This document shows, piece by piece, positions 47,667 to 57,761 of a stretch of 64,000 bases of DNA (its first letter is position 1; each line of letters opens with the position of its first letter). The notes beneath the pieces were generated by a model, which had not been told where the DNA came from, made no database searches, and saw only the letters and a list, made by a program, of their open reading frames with translations. A program made the position numbers and the translations under genes. Origin of the DNA: Lactobacillus selangorensis (lineage in GTDB: Bacteria > Bacillota > Bacilli > Lactobacillales > Lactobacillaceae); contig NZ_JQAZ01000003.1 of assembly GCF_001437205.1 (NCBI RefSeq), positions 166,530 through 230,529 on the forward strand. Reading direction: 5' to 3'.

Positions 47667-47690
47667 CCTATCGAAGAAGGTAGATTGCAA

Positions 47691-48728
47691 ATGCACTCCG
47701 ACTTTAATTGGATCGAAGATATTGCACCGGATTTGATGAGTGTCATTACGAAACGTTATCAGATCCTGCAAAACATCAATTGGATGGAGCCGATCGGACG
47801 ACGTTCCCTCGCTCAGAAGCTGAATGTCAGCGAACGTGTGTTACGAACCGAAACTGATTTCTTGAAGGCACAAGGTTTGCTAAATTCAACCAAATCAGGT
47901 ATGGTTTTGACAAAGCATGGGAACGAGGTTTATGAGGGTATTTCCCATGTGATGAATCAGTTTTTGGGTGTCAGTCACACCGAGAAAAAGCTCAGTCAGT
48001 ATCTTGGCATTGAACGCTGCCTGATTATTTCAGGTAACAGCGACGAACAGCCGAAGGTGATGGCAGAGATTGGTAAAATGGTCAATCAGACGTTACAGAT
48101 CATTTTGCCGCTGGGTCGTGATATTATAGCGGTGATGGGTGGCACAACGATGGCACGTGTGGCCACCGAATTGACGCCGAAGTTATCAGATCGCCGTGAA
48201 TTATTGTTTGTGCCGGCACGGGGCGGCGTTGGTGAGAATGTTACCATTCAAGCTAATAACGTTGCTGCGCAGATGGCCAAGCATTCGGACGGCAAATATC
48301 GGGCAATGTATCTGCCTGAAAACGTCAGTCCGGACACCTATGCGTCCCTCATGAAAGAACCAAGTATTAAAGAAGTGGTTACCCTTATTGACAAAAGCCA
48401 AACTGTGTTACATAGTATTGGTGAGGCCCTGACAATGGCAAAACGCCGCCATCTCAGTTCGGATGTCATCGACTTTCTCGAGCAACGTCGGGCTGTTGCC
48501 GAAGCATTCGGGTATTTCTTTAATGCTGCAGGTTCAGTTGTCTACAAGATACCACGAATCGGAATGCAGATTCGGGATCTTAAAAATAAACCATATGTGA
48601 TCGCTGTGGCAGCCGGCGAGTCGAAAGCAAAGGCAATCGACGCATATATGAAAAACGCACCTCATCAAACATGGTTGATAACTGATGAAGGTGCTGCTAA
48701 AATGATTTTAAAAGGGGCAACCCTTTAA
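47691..48728 (+). CDS. cggR: Central glycolytic genes regulator CggR
   Basis: A 345-residue SorC/DeoR-type repressor of the gap operon, released by fructose-1,6-bisphosphate. N-terminal winged helix with EPIGRRSLAQKLNVSERVLR (~residues 31-50); C-terminal sugar-phosphate-binding domain (~90-345) with GGTTMARVA and PARGGVGENVTIQAN, which hold the phosphate. The ATG at 47691 is preferred to the TTG at 47685 for spacing to AGAAGG. First gene of the glycolytic run. Confidence 0.94.
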   Translation: MHSDFNWIEDIAPDLMSVITKRYQILQNINWMEPIGRRSLAQKLNVSERVLRTETDFLKAQGLLNSTKSGMVLTKHGNEVYEGISHVMNQFLGVSHTEKKLSQYLGIERCLIISGNSDEQPKVMAEIGKMVNQTLQIILPLGRDIIAVMGGTTMARVATELTPKLSDRRELLFVPARGGVGENVTIQANNVAAQMAKHSDGKYRAMYLPENVSPDTYASLMKEPSIKEVVTLIDKSQTVLHSIGEALTMAKRRHLSSDVIDFLEQRRAVAEAFGYFFNAAGSVVYKIPRIGMQIRDLKNKPYVIAVAAGESKAKAIDAYMKNAPHQTWLITDEGAAKMILKGATL

Positions 48729-48766
48729 AATAAATCTTTTATTTTCCTAAAGGAGGAAATTGCAGT

Positions 48767-49789
48767 ATGACTGTAAAGATTGGTATTAATGGTTTTGGCC
48801 GCATTGGTCGTTTAGCTTTCCGTCGCATCTATGAATTAGGCGAAAAGTCTAATGATATCGAAGTTGTTGCAATCAACGATTTAACATCACCAGCTATGTT
48901 AGCTCATTTGTTGAAGTATGATTCAACACATGGCACATTCAAAGGTGAAGTTAGCTCAACTGATGATTCATTAGTTGTTGACGGCAAGAAGTACCGTGTT
49001 TATGCTGAACCAGATGCAAAGAACATTCCGTGGGTTAAGAATGATGGCGTTCAATTCGTCCTTGAATGCACAGGCTTCTACACATCAACTGCTAAGGCAC
49101 AAGCTCATTTGGATGCCGGTGCACAACGTGTATTGATCTCAGCTCCAGCTGGCAATGATTTGAAGACTATCGTTTACGGTGTAAACGATGATACTTTGGA
49201 TGCTGGCGACAAGATCGTTTCTGCTGGTTCATGCACAACTAACTCCCTTGCACCATTAGCTAACGCTTTGAACAAGGAATTTGGTATCGAAGTTGGTACT
49301 ATGACAACTATCCATGCATACACATCAACACAAATGTTACTTGATGGCCCAGATCGTAAGGGTAACTTACGTAATGCTCGTGCTGCTGCTATCAACACAA
49401 TTCCTCATTCAACAGGTGCTGCTAAGGCTATTGGTTTAGTTCTTCCAGAATTAAACGGCAAGTTACAAGGCCATGCACAACGTGTCGGTGTTCCTGATGG
49501 TTCCGTTACTGAATTAGTTACAATCTTAAACAAGACTGTTACAGCTGACGAAGTTAACGCTGCTGTTAAGAAGTACACTGTTGACAATCCTTCATTTGGT
49601 TACAACGAAGACGAAATCGTTTCTAGCGATGTTATCGATACAACATTCGGTGCTATCTTCGATCCTACCCAAACAGAAGTTACAACTGTCGGCGACAAGC
49701 AATTAGTTAAGACAGCTTCATGGTACGATAACGAATATGGTTTCACATGCCAGATGGTTCGTACATTATTGAAGTTCGCTACTCTTTAA
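48767..49789 (+). CDS. gap: Glyceraldehyde-3-phosphate dehydrogenase
   Basis: A 340-residue NAD-dependent enzyme of glycolysis. [13 protein letters not shown] (NAD loop, ~6-18), the active-site SCTTN (~154-158), and [14 protein letters not shown] near the end. Codons are strongly biased to a small preferred set (GCT, GTT, TTA, GAA), unlike the flanking non-glycolytic genes, consistent with very high expression. AAAGGAGG precedes it. Terminator between gap and pgk suggests partial uncoupling. Confidence 0.98.
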   Translation: MTVKIGINGFGRIGRLAFRRIYELGEKSNDIEVVAINDLTSPAMLAHLLKYDSTHGTFKGEVSSTDDSLVVDGKKYRVYAEPDAKNIPWVKNDGVQFVLECTGFYTSTAKAQAHLDAGAQRVLISAPAGNDLKTIVYGVNDDTLDAGDKIVSAGSCTTNSLAPLANALNKEFGIEVGTMTTIHAYTSTQMLLDGPDRKGNLRNARAAAINTIPHSTGAAKAIGLVLPELNGKLQGHAQRVGVPDGSVTELVTILNKTVTADEVNAAVKKYTVDNPSFGYNEDEIVSSDVIDTTFGAIFDPTQTEVTTVGDKQLVKTASWYDNEYGFTCQMVRTLLKFATL

Positions 49790-49825
49790 TAAGTAGTTTT
49801 CAATAATTACCAGTCGAATCACTCG

Positions 49826-49862
49826 AAAAGGCGGAGGGAGGCAAACTCCTTCCGCTTTTTTT
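49826..49862 (+). terminator. Terminator between gap and pgk
   Basis: GCGGAGGGAG with CTCCTTCCGC (one G-U), loop GCAAA, T-run. Confidence 0.85.
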
Positions 49863-49902
49863 GTTTTAGGAAGTAAAACATAATCTAGGAGGTTTTTGCA
49901 TT

Positions 49903-51117
49903 ATGGCAAAATTACTTGTTTCTGATTTACCATTAAAAGGTAAAAAAGTTTTAATGCGCGTTGACTTCAACGTGCCGATCAAAGACGGTAAAATCGGCGA
50001 TGACAACCGGATCGTCGCTGCTTTACCAACTATCGAATACGTTAGCGATCATGGTGGCAAGTTGATCTTACTTTCACATTTAGGCCGTGTTAAGTCTGAT
50101 GCTGACAAGAAAGAATTAACTTTAAAGCCAGTTGCTGAAAAGTTATCCGAATTATTAAAGAAGCCAGTTACTTTCGTTCCTACTAACGAAGGTCCTGAAC
50201 TTGAAAAAGCCATCGATAACATGAAAGACGGCGACGTCTTACTCATGGAAAACACTCGTTTCCAAGATATCGATAATGACTTTGGCAAGCGCGAAAGCAA
50301 GAATGATCCTAAATTAGGCGAATACTGGGCATCCCTTGGCGATGAATTTGTCAATGATGCATTCGGTACTGCACATCGTAGCCATGCTTCCAACGTTGGT
50401 ATTGCTGAAGCAATGCATCGTGAAAACAAGCCGGTTGCTGCTGGTTTCTTAATGGAAAAGGAAATCAAGTTCTTAGGCGGCGCAACAAGCAATCCTAGCC
50501 ATCCATATGTTGCTATCTTAGGTGGTGCTAAGGTTTCTGATAAGATCGGTGTCATCGAAAACTTAGCTCAAAAAGCAGACCATGTCTTAATCGGCGGTGG
50601 GATGACTTACACATTCTACGCTGCTAAAGGCCTCTCAACAGGTGATTCCTTAGTTGAAAAAGACAAGATTGATGTTGCTAAGCAAATCTTAGACAAGTAC
50701 GGTGACAAGATTGTCTTACCAGTTGACTCTGTTGTTGCAACAGAATTCAAGAATGATGCTCCTCATAAAGTTGTTGATGGTGCAATTCCTGATGGCTGGA
50801 TGGCACTTGATATCGGTCCTAAGACAGTCGCAGACTTTGAAGGAATCTTAAAAGATGCTAAATTAGTTGTTTGGAACGGCCCAATGGGTGTGTTCGAAAT
50901 GCCTAACTACGCAAAGGGTACTTACGAAATCGGCAAGTTCCTTGGTACATTGACAGATGCCACAACAATTGTTGGTGGTGGTGATTCAACAGCTGCTGTT
51001 AAGGAATTAGGCGTTGCTGACAAGATTACTCATATCTCCACTGGCGGTGGTGCTTCCCTCGAATACCTCGAAGGCAAGACATTACCTGGTATCGCAGCAA
51101 TCGACGATAAAAACTAA
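49903..51117 (+). CDS. pgk: Phosphoglycerate kinase
   Basis: A 404-residue glycolytic kinase making ATP from 1,3-bisphosphoglycerate. RVDFNVPI (~19-26), [27 protein letters not shown], and the nucleotide-binding [13 protein letters not shown] near 360-372 (GGGDS...). [14 protein letters not shown] near the end is standard. Preferred-codon use is like gap. Shine-Dalgarno AGGAGG. Second enzyme in the glycolytic run. Confidence 0.98.
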   Translation: MAKLLVSDLPLKGKKVLMRVDFNVPIKDGKIGDDNRIVAALPTIEYVSDHGGKLILLSHLGRVKSDADKKELTLKPVAEKLSELLKKPVTFVPTNEGPELEKAIDNMKDGDVLLMENTRFQDIDNDFGKRESKNDPKLGEYWASLGDEFVNDAFGTAHRSHASNVGIAEAMHRENKPVAAGFLMEKEIKFLGGATSNPSHPYVAILGGAKVSDKIGVIENLAQKADHVLIGGGMTYTFYAAKGLSTGDSLVEKDKIDVAKQILDKYGDKIVLPVDSVVATEFKNDAPHKVVDGAIPDGWMALDIGPKTVADFEGILKDAKLVVWNGPMGVFEMPNYAKGTYEIGKFLGTLTDATTIVGGGDSTAAVKELGVADKITHISTGGGASLEYLEGKTLPGIAAIDDKN

Positions 51118-51206
51118 TTTTTGACGAATGATGCCATCCCGAACGGCAACAAAAGGGACGCCTCGCGTTCCGTCCGCAAATGGCTTTTCTGAAAGGAAGT
51201 TTAATT

Positions 51207-51959
51207 ATGCGTACACCTATTATGGCGGGTAACTGGAAATTAAATAAAGATCCACAAGAAACGGCTGAATTTGCACAAGCAATCACTGGCAAGTTGCCTA
51301 GTGACAGCGAAGTCATCTCAATCATTGCTGCTCCAGCAATTGATTTACAGACTTTACTGGATCAAAAGGTTCCGAACTTAAAAGTTGCTTCTGAAAACAG
51401 CTACTTTGAAGACGATGGTGCTTACACCGGTGAAACTTCACCATTAGCACTTCATGAAATGGGCATTACTTACGGCATCATCGGTCATTCCGAACGCCGT
51501 GGCTACTTCAAAGAAACTGACGAAGACATCAACAAAAAGGCACATGCTTTAATCAAGAATCAAATCACACCAATCATTTGCTGTGGTGAATCTCTTGAAA
51601 AGCGTGAAGCCGGCAAAGTTGACGAATGGGTCAGCGGTCAAGTAACAGCTGCATTGAAGGGAATTTCCGCCAATGAAGTTGCTAACTTAGTAATTGCTTA
51701 TGAACCAATCTGGGCCATCGGTACTGGTAAGACAGCTACAAGTGACCAAGCCGAAGAAGTCTGCAAGATGATTCGTCACACAATCGAAGATTTGTATGAC
51801 GAAGGCACAGCAAACAGTGTTCATATTCTCTATGGTGGCTCCGTAAAACCTGCTAATGTCAAAGATTTAATGTCTAAAGAAGACATTGATGGCGGCTTAG
51901 TTGGCGGTGCCAGCTTAGATCCTGAATCATTCTTGCAATTAGTTCACTATCAGGACTAG
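51207..51959 (+). CDS. tpiA: Triosephosphate isomerase
   Basis: A 250-residue TIM barrel. AGNWKLN (K catalytic, ~7-13), GHSERRGYF (catalytic H near 95), [15 protein letters not shown] (catalytic E near 168, then loop 6) and [10 protein letters not shown]. The frame extends to an ATG at 51180, but AAAGGAAG (51192-51199) supports the ATG at 51207, giving the usual [11 protein letters not shown] start. Preferred-codon bias. Confidence 0.98.
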   Translation: MRTPIMAGNWKLNKDPQETAEFAQAITGKLPSDSEVISIIAAPAIDLQTLLDQKVPNLKVASENSYFEDDGAYTGETSPLALHEMGITYGIIGHSERRGYFKETDEDINKKAHALIKNQITPIICCGESLEKREAGKVDEWVSGQVTAALKGISANEVANLVIAYEPIWAIGTGKTATSDQAEEVCKMIRHTIEDLYDEGTANSVHILYGGSVKPANVKDLMSKEDIDGGLVGGASLDPESFLQLVHYQD

Positions 51960-53459
<1,500 letters not shown>

Positions 53460-53473
53460 TCTTTAAACCATTT

Positions 53474-53507
53474 AAAAAGCATCCCGCTGCAGCAGGATGC
53501 TTTTTTT
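53474..53507 (+). terminator. Terminator after eno
   Basis: AAAAAGCATCC and GGATGCTTTTT enclose a GCTGCAGC self-complementary top; seven T's follow. Confidence 0.92.
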
Positions 53508-53564
53508 GTGCCTAAAAAATTTGACTTAGAGCCATCTCAGTAAACCCACTAAGAGGTCTTCGCA

Positions 53565-54100
53565 ATGGAATAGACAACATTAGGACGGACGGGTTTGAAG
53601 GTAAGGCGTTTAGTCTTAGGGACAATGAATTTTGGACCCCGTACGTCGGAGGAAGATTCATTCAAGATCATGGATCGCGCCTTGGAACTCGGCATCAATT
53701 TCTTCGATACAGCTGATGTTTATGGCCGCAAACGAGATGGCGGCGGCCATTCTGGCTGGACGGAAGAAATAATCGGCCGCTGGTTGGCACAGGGCGAGCA
53801 GCGGCGTGAACAAGTCATTTTAGGAACAAAGTTTTACGGCGCAATGGAAAACCAGCTTGAAGGACCGAATGATGAGCCTGGTGTTTCGGCTTACAAACTG
53901 TACCACCATTTAAACGCCTCTTTACGGCGCTTACAGACCGATCACGTTGAATCTCTACCAGATGCACCATATCGATCACAACATCGACTGGGACGAGGCT
54001 TTTGGCGCTTATGAGAATGTGATTGCACAAGGTAAGGTGGTATTATGCCGGTTCTAGCAATTTTGGCGCACGTCACATTGCTTACGCATGGGAAACAAAA
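53565..54100 (+). pseudogene. Aldo/keto reductase remnant
   Basis: In frame from ATG 53565 the text is M-E-stop-TTLGRTGLKVRRLVLGTMNFG: codon 3 is TAG (53571-53573), where relatives have tyrosine. Reading continues well through NFFDTADVYG and the ASLRRLQTDHVE stretch until about 53955, then shifts frame (LYQMHHIDHNIDWDEAF follows in another frame) and shifts again near 54042 before AGSSNFGARHIAYAWE. It stops around residue 175 of an expected ~320, at the permease terminator. A nonsense mutation, two frameshifts and a C-terminal loss make it non-functional. An intact 139-residue frame (53595-54014) exists but lacks most of the barrel. Confidence 0.85.
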
Positions 54101-54130
54101 AACGCTTGGAAATTTTCCAAGCGTTTTTTT
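54101..54130 (-). terminator. Terminator of APC permease
   Basis: AACGCTTGGAAA with TTTCCAAGCGTT, A- and T-rich flanks; it lies 12 bases beyond the stop on the minus strand. Confidence 0.9.
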
Positions 54131-54141
54131 AAGGTTGTGTT

Positions 54142-55587
54142 TTAATCGTTTGCTTTGTTGGTGCGTTTCGCAATGGCTGGCAGAATCAAGCCTAAAACGA
54201 TTAAGAAAATCGGCATGATGATGTTCAAAGCTAATTGGAACCACCATGCACTTGGGTTGGCTGCCATGTTTGTCTTTGGAACCATCCCCATGATGCAGGC
54301 GAAGGCCGTAAAGACGAAACACCATAACCCAATCAAGTAGCCGCCATGCGGATTCTTGATGAATTTGTAATCTGAAGTGAACTTCTTGCTCTGACGATTT
54401 AGCATCATGAAGGCGAAGAAGACCCAGAGGTAACGGAGTGGCATCACAACGGAGTTCAAATTAAGCAGCCAGTTGTAAAGTTCGTTCATATTGCCAATTC
54501 CCAATGAAGGTACGATGATTAGCAAGCTGACCAAAATCCCAGTCATAATGTAGCCATTGACAGGGGTGCCCTTCTTGTTTTTCTTGGCTAAAGCCTTGGG
54601 AACGTATTTCGGATCGGCATCGCTCAAGAGAATCTGTAATGGGGCATCGATTGAAATGGCTAAGGCTGAAATCGAAGCCATTGCATTGGCAATCGCATAC
54701 AGAATCATGAAGACATTTCCGACGTGGTAATAATTTCCGAGACGCTGGAAGGCGTCATAAGCACCGTTGGCCATCAAGTCAGATGGAATGTGATGCGAAT
54801 CGAATAAGATTCCCATTGCAAATGAACCTAAGATGGCACAAACAGCGACCATACCGGCCAGAATCAGCATACCCATTGGAAATTCTTTCGATGAGTTTTT
54901 CGTTTTATTGACGTACGGTGAAATCTTTTCAGCGCCACCAACGGCGAAAACTAACATTGAAAGGGTGGTTAAGTATTGGAAATTAAAATGCGGAATGTAA
55001 GATTTGATATTGGTCATGTTTGGCGTCGCAATTTTAGCACCGGTCATTGCAGGGGCTGAAACAGCCAGCAGGATGAATAACAGTGACATGATGAACATCG
55101 CCGTTCCGGCAATACTCCCGATTCGATTCAAGGTCGCGACCCCAGTGGAGGCCACCCATAGGAAGAACAGGAAGATGACCAAACAGATGATTGAAACGGT
55201 CAGGGAACTGACAGTATTGATGAAATTACCATTGCCTTTGAACACCCAGCTCAAGGCAATCAAAATGTTTTGCGGTTTTTGCGCTAAATAGGGCACATGG
55301 ACCACCCAATAGGTCCAGGCGGCAAAATAGGCGAGACGTTTTGTCGAGGTCGACTTGACCCAGGAAGAAACACCACCGCCGGCATCTTTAAACGTTGACC
55401 CTAATTGTCCGACAATCATTACGTACGGGACAAAGTAGAGTGCGATGATTAAAATCCAGGAAGTAACAACGGGCAACCCTTCGTTCGCATAATTGTTAAC
55501 GACGTTTCCGAGTCCCCAAACGGATACGAAGGAAATAAGAGCAATATTATACCAACGCAACTTTTTTTGTGAATCGATTGAATCCAT
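54142..55587 (-). CDS. APC-family amino acid permease
   Basis: A 481-residue protein with about 12 membrane helices. LRWYNIALISFVSVWGLGNV opens helix 1, and helix 2-3 carries GQLGSTFKDAGGGVSSWVKS, a form of the conserved APC loop. The glutamate/GABA-antiporter branch (GadC, YjeM) is the nearest pattern by eye, but the substrate cannot be fixed. Regulatory region on its upstream side is shared with the divergent ClC gene. No decarboxylase gene adjoins it, so an acid-resistance pairing is not supported. Confidence 0.85.
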   Translation of the reverse strand: MDSIDSQKKLRWYNIALISFVSVWGLGNVVNNYANEGLPVVTSWILIIALYFVPYVMIVGQLGSTFKDAGGGVSSWVKSTSTKRLAYFAAWTYWVVHVPYLAQKPQNILIALSWVFKGNGNFINTVSSLTVSIICLVIFLFFLWVASTGVATLNRIGSIAGTAMFIMSLLFILLAVSAPAMTGAKIATPNMTNIKSYIPHFNFQYLTTLSMLVFAVGGAEKISPYVNKTKNSSKEFPMGMLILAGMVAVCAILGSFAMGILFDSHHIPSDLMANGAYDAFQRLGNYYHVGNVFMILYAIANAMASISALAISIDAPLQILLSDADPKYVPKALAKKNKKGTPVNGYIMTGILVSLLIIVPSLGIGNMNELYNWLLNLNSVVMPLRYLWVFFAFMMLNRQSKKFTSDYKFIKNPHGGYLIGLWCFVFTAFACIMGMVPKTNMAANPSAWWFQLALNIIMPIFLIVLGLILPAIAKRTNKAND

Positions 55588-55753
55588 GTATCATTCTCCT
55601 TTCGTTAAGAAATATCATATAAAAAAATAACAAAATGAGCCACTAAAATGAGAACTTTTTTATATTTTTATTTAGATTTGCTTATTTTTATCATAATTTT
55701 GCCATTATTGTCGGGCGTAACGGTGTGCTATACTTAAAGGGAGGAAAGAACAA
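55588..55753. promoter_or_regulatory. Divergent promoter region (APC permease / ClC gene)
   Basis: 166 AT-rich bases. For the plus-strand gene: TTGTCG (55708-55713), 15-base spacer, TATACT (55729-55734) with an upstream TGC (extended -10). I could not identify the minus-strand promoter with confidence. Confidence 0.6.
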
Positions 55754-57334
55754 ATGAGGAGGCACTTGTTGGTGGCAAAAAAAGGGCAGAAACGCCAGTT
55801 TAATCCAATCCGGCTGCGTTTTATTATTAGGGGACTGATCGTTGGAGTCCTAGTCGGTATCGTCGTCAGTACCTTTCGGTTTCTAATCGAAACCGGATTA
55901 AACTGGGTGATGAAAATTTATCCAACGTTGGCGAGTCATCCGCTGCGTTTGGGTGCATGGGTCATCGGCAGTATTGTGATTGCATTGATTATCGGCCGGA
56001 TTGTCAAAACAGCACCGGAAATCAGCGGTTCTGGAATTCCCCAAGTCGAAGGCCAGCTGGAAGGCGAACTCGATTATCCATGGTGGCCGGTGTTCTGGAA
56101 GAAATTCGTCACCGGTTTATTCAGTATCGGTTCAGGTCTATTTTTAGGCCGTGAAGGACCTTCGATTCAGTTGGGGGCTTCATTAGCGCAGGGCGTGGCG
56201 GAATGGCATCACGATTCCGGGTCCAACCGACGGATTATGATTGCCAGCGGGGCCGCTGCCGGTTTAGCAGCTGCCTTCGATGCGCCGATCGCCGGGACAT
56301 TATTCGTCCTTGAAGAAATCTACCATAATTTTTCGCCGTTAGTGTGGATGACCTCGCTGGCGAGTGCACTGGGGGCCGATTTTATTTCGGCCAATGTATT
56401 CGGATTGAAACCTGTTCTGCAGATTCGTTATGCGCACAGCTTTCCAATCAGCCAGTATGGTCATTTGATTGTGCTGGGTATTTTATTAGGTTTATTAGGT
56501 TATGTGTATCAACGGTTTTTGTTAGCACAGTCCAAGTGGTATTCGTGGCTGAAACTGCCTCGCTGGGTGGATGGCGTGATTCCGTTTCTGTTAGTGATTC
56601 CGATTGGGATGTTTGATATCCACATGCTGGGCGGCGGCAACCAGGTTATTTTACGGCTCGCTGTCCAAACGCCGACGCTTCGTTTTCTATTGTTATTGGC
56701 CGTCATCCGGTTCTTCTTCTCGATGATTTCCTATGGTTCGGGCCTGCCAGGCGGCTTTTTCCTGCCGATTTTGACATTTGGCGCCATTTTAGGCGCGATT
56801 TATGGTGTTGTCCTCAGTCAATTAGGCTGGCTCGATCCGATTTATATTACCAATTTGATTATCTTCGCTATGGCGGCTTATTTTGCCTGTATCACCAAGG
56901 CCCCCTTTACGGCGATTCTTTTAGTAACGGAAATGGTCGGCAACCTGCAGCATTTGATGCCACTGGCCGTCATGGCCTTGACGGCCTATATTGTGGTTGA
57001 TTTATTGGGCGGCGCACCGATTTACCAGTCGTTGCTGGATCGCTTGCTAGTGTCGACCCATTTGAAGCAGGTCCATCAGATGCAGCGGTTTGAAATGCCC
57101 GTTTTTGAGGGCAGTGCGATGGATAATCTGCAGGTGCGTGATTTCAAGTGGCCTAAACAGAGTCTCTTGATTGGTTTGCGGCGGGGTGATCGCAATGTGA
57201 TTCCCCATGGCGATACGCTGATTCAAGCTGGCGACACATTGATTTTACTGGCTGACCAGGGTCAAATCAGTATTGTGCGGCATCAGATCGAACAAACAGT
57301 GGCGCAAATGAGCGAACTCGCCACCAATCCGTAA
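55754..57334 (+). CDS. ClC-family chloride/proton antiporter with TrkA-C domain
   Basis: A 526-residue ClC protein. Ion-pathway motifs are GSGIPQVEG (~94-102), GREGPSIQLGA (~136-146, with the gating glutamate) and GSGLPGGFFLPIL (~330-342). Residues ~445-520 form a cytoplasmic TrkA-C domain (VRDFKWPKQSLLIGLRRGDR, then DTLILLADQGQ). This class moves Cl- or F- against H+ and aids acid or halide tolerance; the substrate is uncertain. The ATG is 9 bases after GGGAGG. Confidence 0.92.
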   Translation: MRRHLLVAKKGQKRQFNPIRLRFIIRGLIVGVLVGIVVSTFRFLIETGLNWVMKIYPTLASHPLRLGAWVIGSIVIALIIGRIVKTAPEISGSGIPQVEGQLEGELDYPWWPVFWKKFVTGLFSIGSGLFLGREGPSIQLGASLAQGVAEWHHDSGSNRRIMIASGAAAGLAAAFDAPIAGTLFVLEEIYHNFSPLVWMTSLASALGADFISANVFGLKPVLQIRYAHSFPISQYGHLIVLGILLGLLGYVYQRFLLAQSKWYSWLKLPRWVDGVIPFLLVIPIGMFDIHMLGGGNQVILRLAVQTPTLRFLLLLAVIRFFFSMISYGSGLPGGFFLPILTFGAILGAIYGVVLSQLGWLDPIYITNLIIFAMAAYFACITKAPFTAILLVTEMVGNLQHLMPLAVMALTAYIVVDLLGGAPIYQSLLDRLLVSTHLKQVHQMQRFEMPVFEGSAMDNLQVRDFKWPKQSLLIGLRRGDRNVIPHGDTLIQAGDTLILLADQGQISIVRHQIEQTVAQMSELATNP

Positions 57335-57343
57335 GTCACAATC

Positions 57344-57372
57344 GACAAGCGTCCTATAAAATGATAAAATAG
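57344..57372 (+). promoter_or_regulatory. Promoter upstream of secG
   Basis: TCGACA (57344-57349), 17-base spacer, TAAAAT (57367-57372). Confidence 0.6.
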
Positions 57373-57432
57373 GAAAAGAATTCTATCGAGTGAATTAGGA
57401 ACCAATCTCATTGAGAAGAGGAGGAAATCTTC

Positions 57433-57669
57433 GTGTATAACTTGATCTTGAATCTCCTTTTAGCTGATTCTATCTTAATCGTGATCGCGGTCATGATGCA
57501 GCCCAGCAAGCAGCAGGATGCGCTGAGTGCATTATCAGGCGGCGGCACGGACCTTTTCGGAAAGCAGAAGTCACGTGGATTTGAGGCTTTCATGGAAAAA
57601 GTGACTGTTGTCTTAGGGGTCATTTTCTTCGTGCTGGCATTAGCTCTGATGTATATTTCGTCCCACTAA
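57433..57669 (+). CDS. secG: Preprotein translocase subunit SecG
   Basis: A 78-residue protein with two membrane helices (LILNLLLADSILIVIAVMMQ and VTVVLGVIFFVLALALMYI) joined by the family loop with SALSGGGTDLFGKQKSRGFE. GTG start after GAGGAGG. It partners with SecY/SecE and the SecA of this window. Followed by a terminator, then rnr and smpB; the order secG-rnr-smpB is the Firmicutes standard. Confidence 0.95.
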   Translation: MYNLILNLLLADSILIVIAVMMQPSKQQDALSALSGGGTDLFGKQKSRGFEAFMEKVTVVLGVIFFVLALALMYISSH

Positions 57670-57682
57670 AACTTGAGTAAGC

Positions 57683-57714
57683 AAAGGTCTCCTGTGGTGA
57701 CAGGAGACCTTTTT
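57683..57714 (+). terminator. Terminator between secG and rnr
   Basis: AAAGGTCTCCTG with CAGGAGACCTTT, short loop, T-run. Confidence 0.9.
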
Positions 57715-57761
57715 CTTGAAAAAACATTTTATCTACAGAATTTGAAAAGAGGTGCCATTTC

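Larger units (their letters stand above)
47350..47690. other. Regulatory region between tRNA-Arg and cggR
   Basis: The 383 bases between the tRNA and cggR hold the two promoters and the CggR-type operator listed separately. No other gene is visible; a 112-codon minus-strand frame through the operator has no ribosome site or family match. Confidence 0.65.

Noticed and set aside
47433..47771. 112-codon minus-strand frame over the cggR promoter
   Set aside because: It crosses the promoter, operator and start of cggR on the opposite strand and has no recognisable features.
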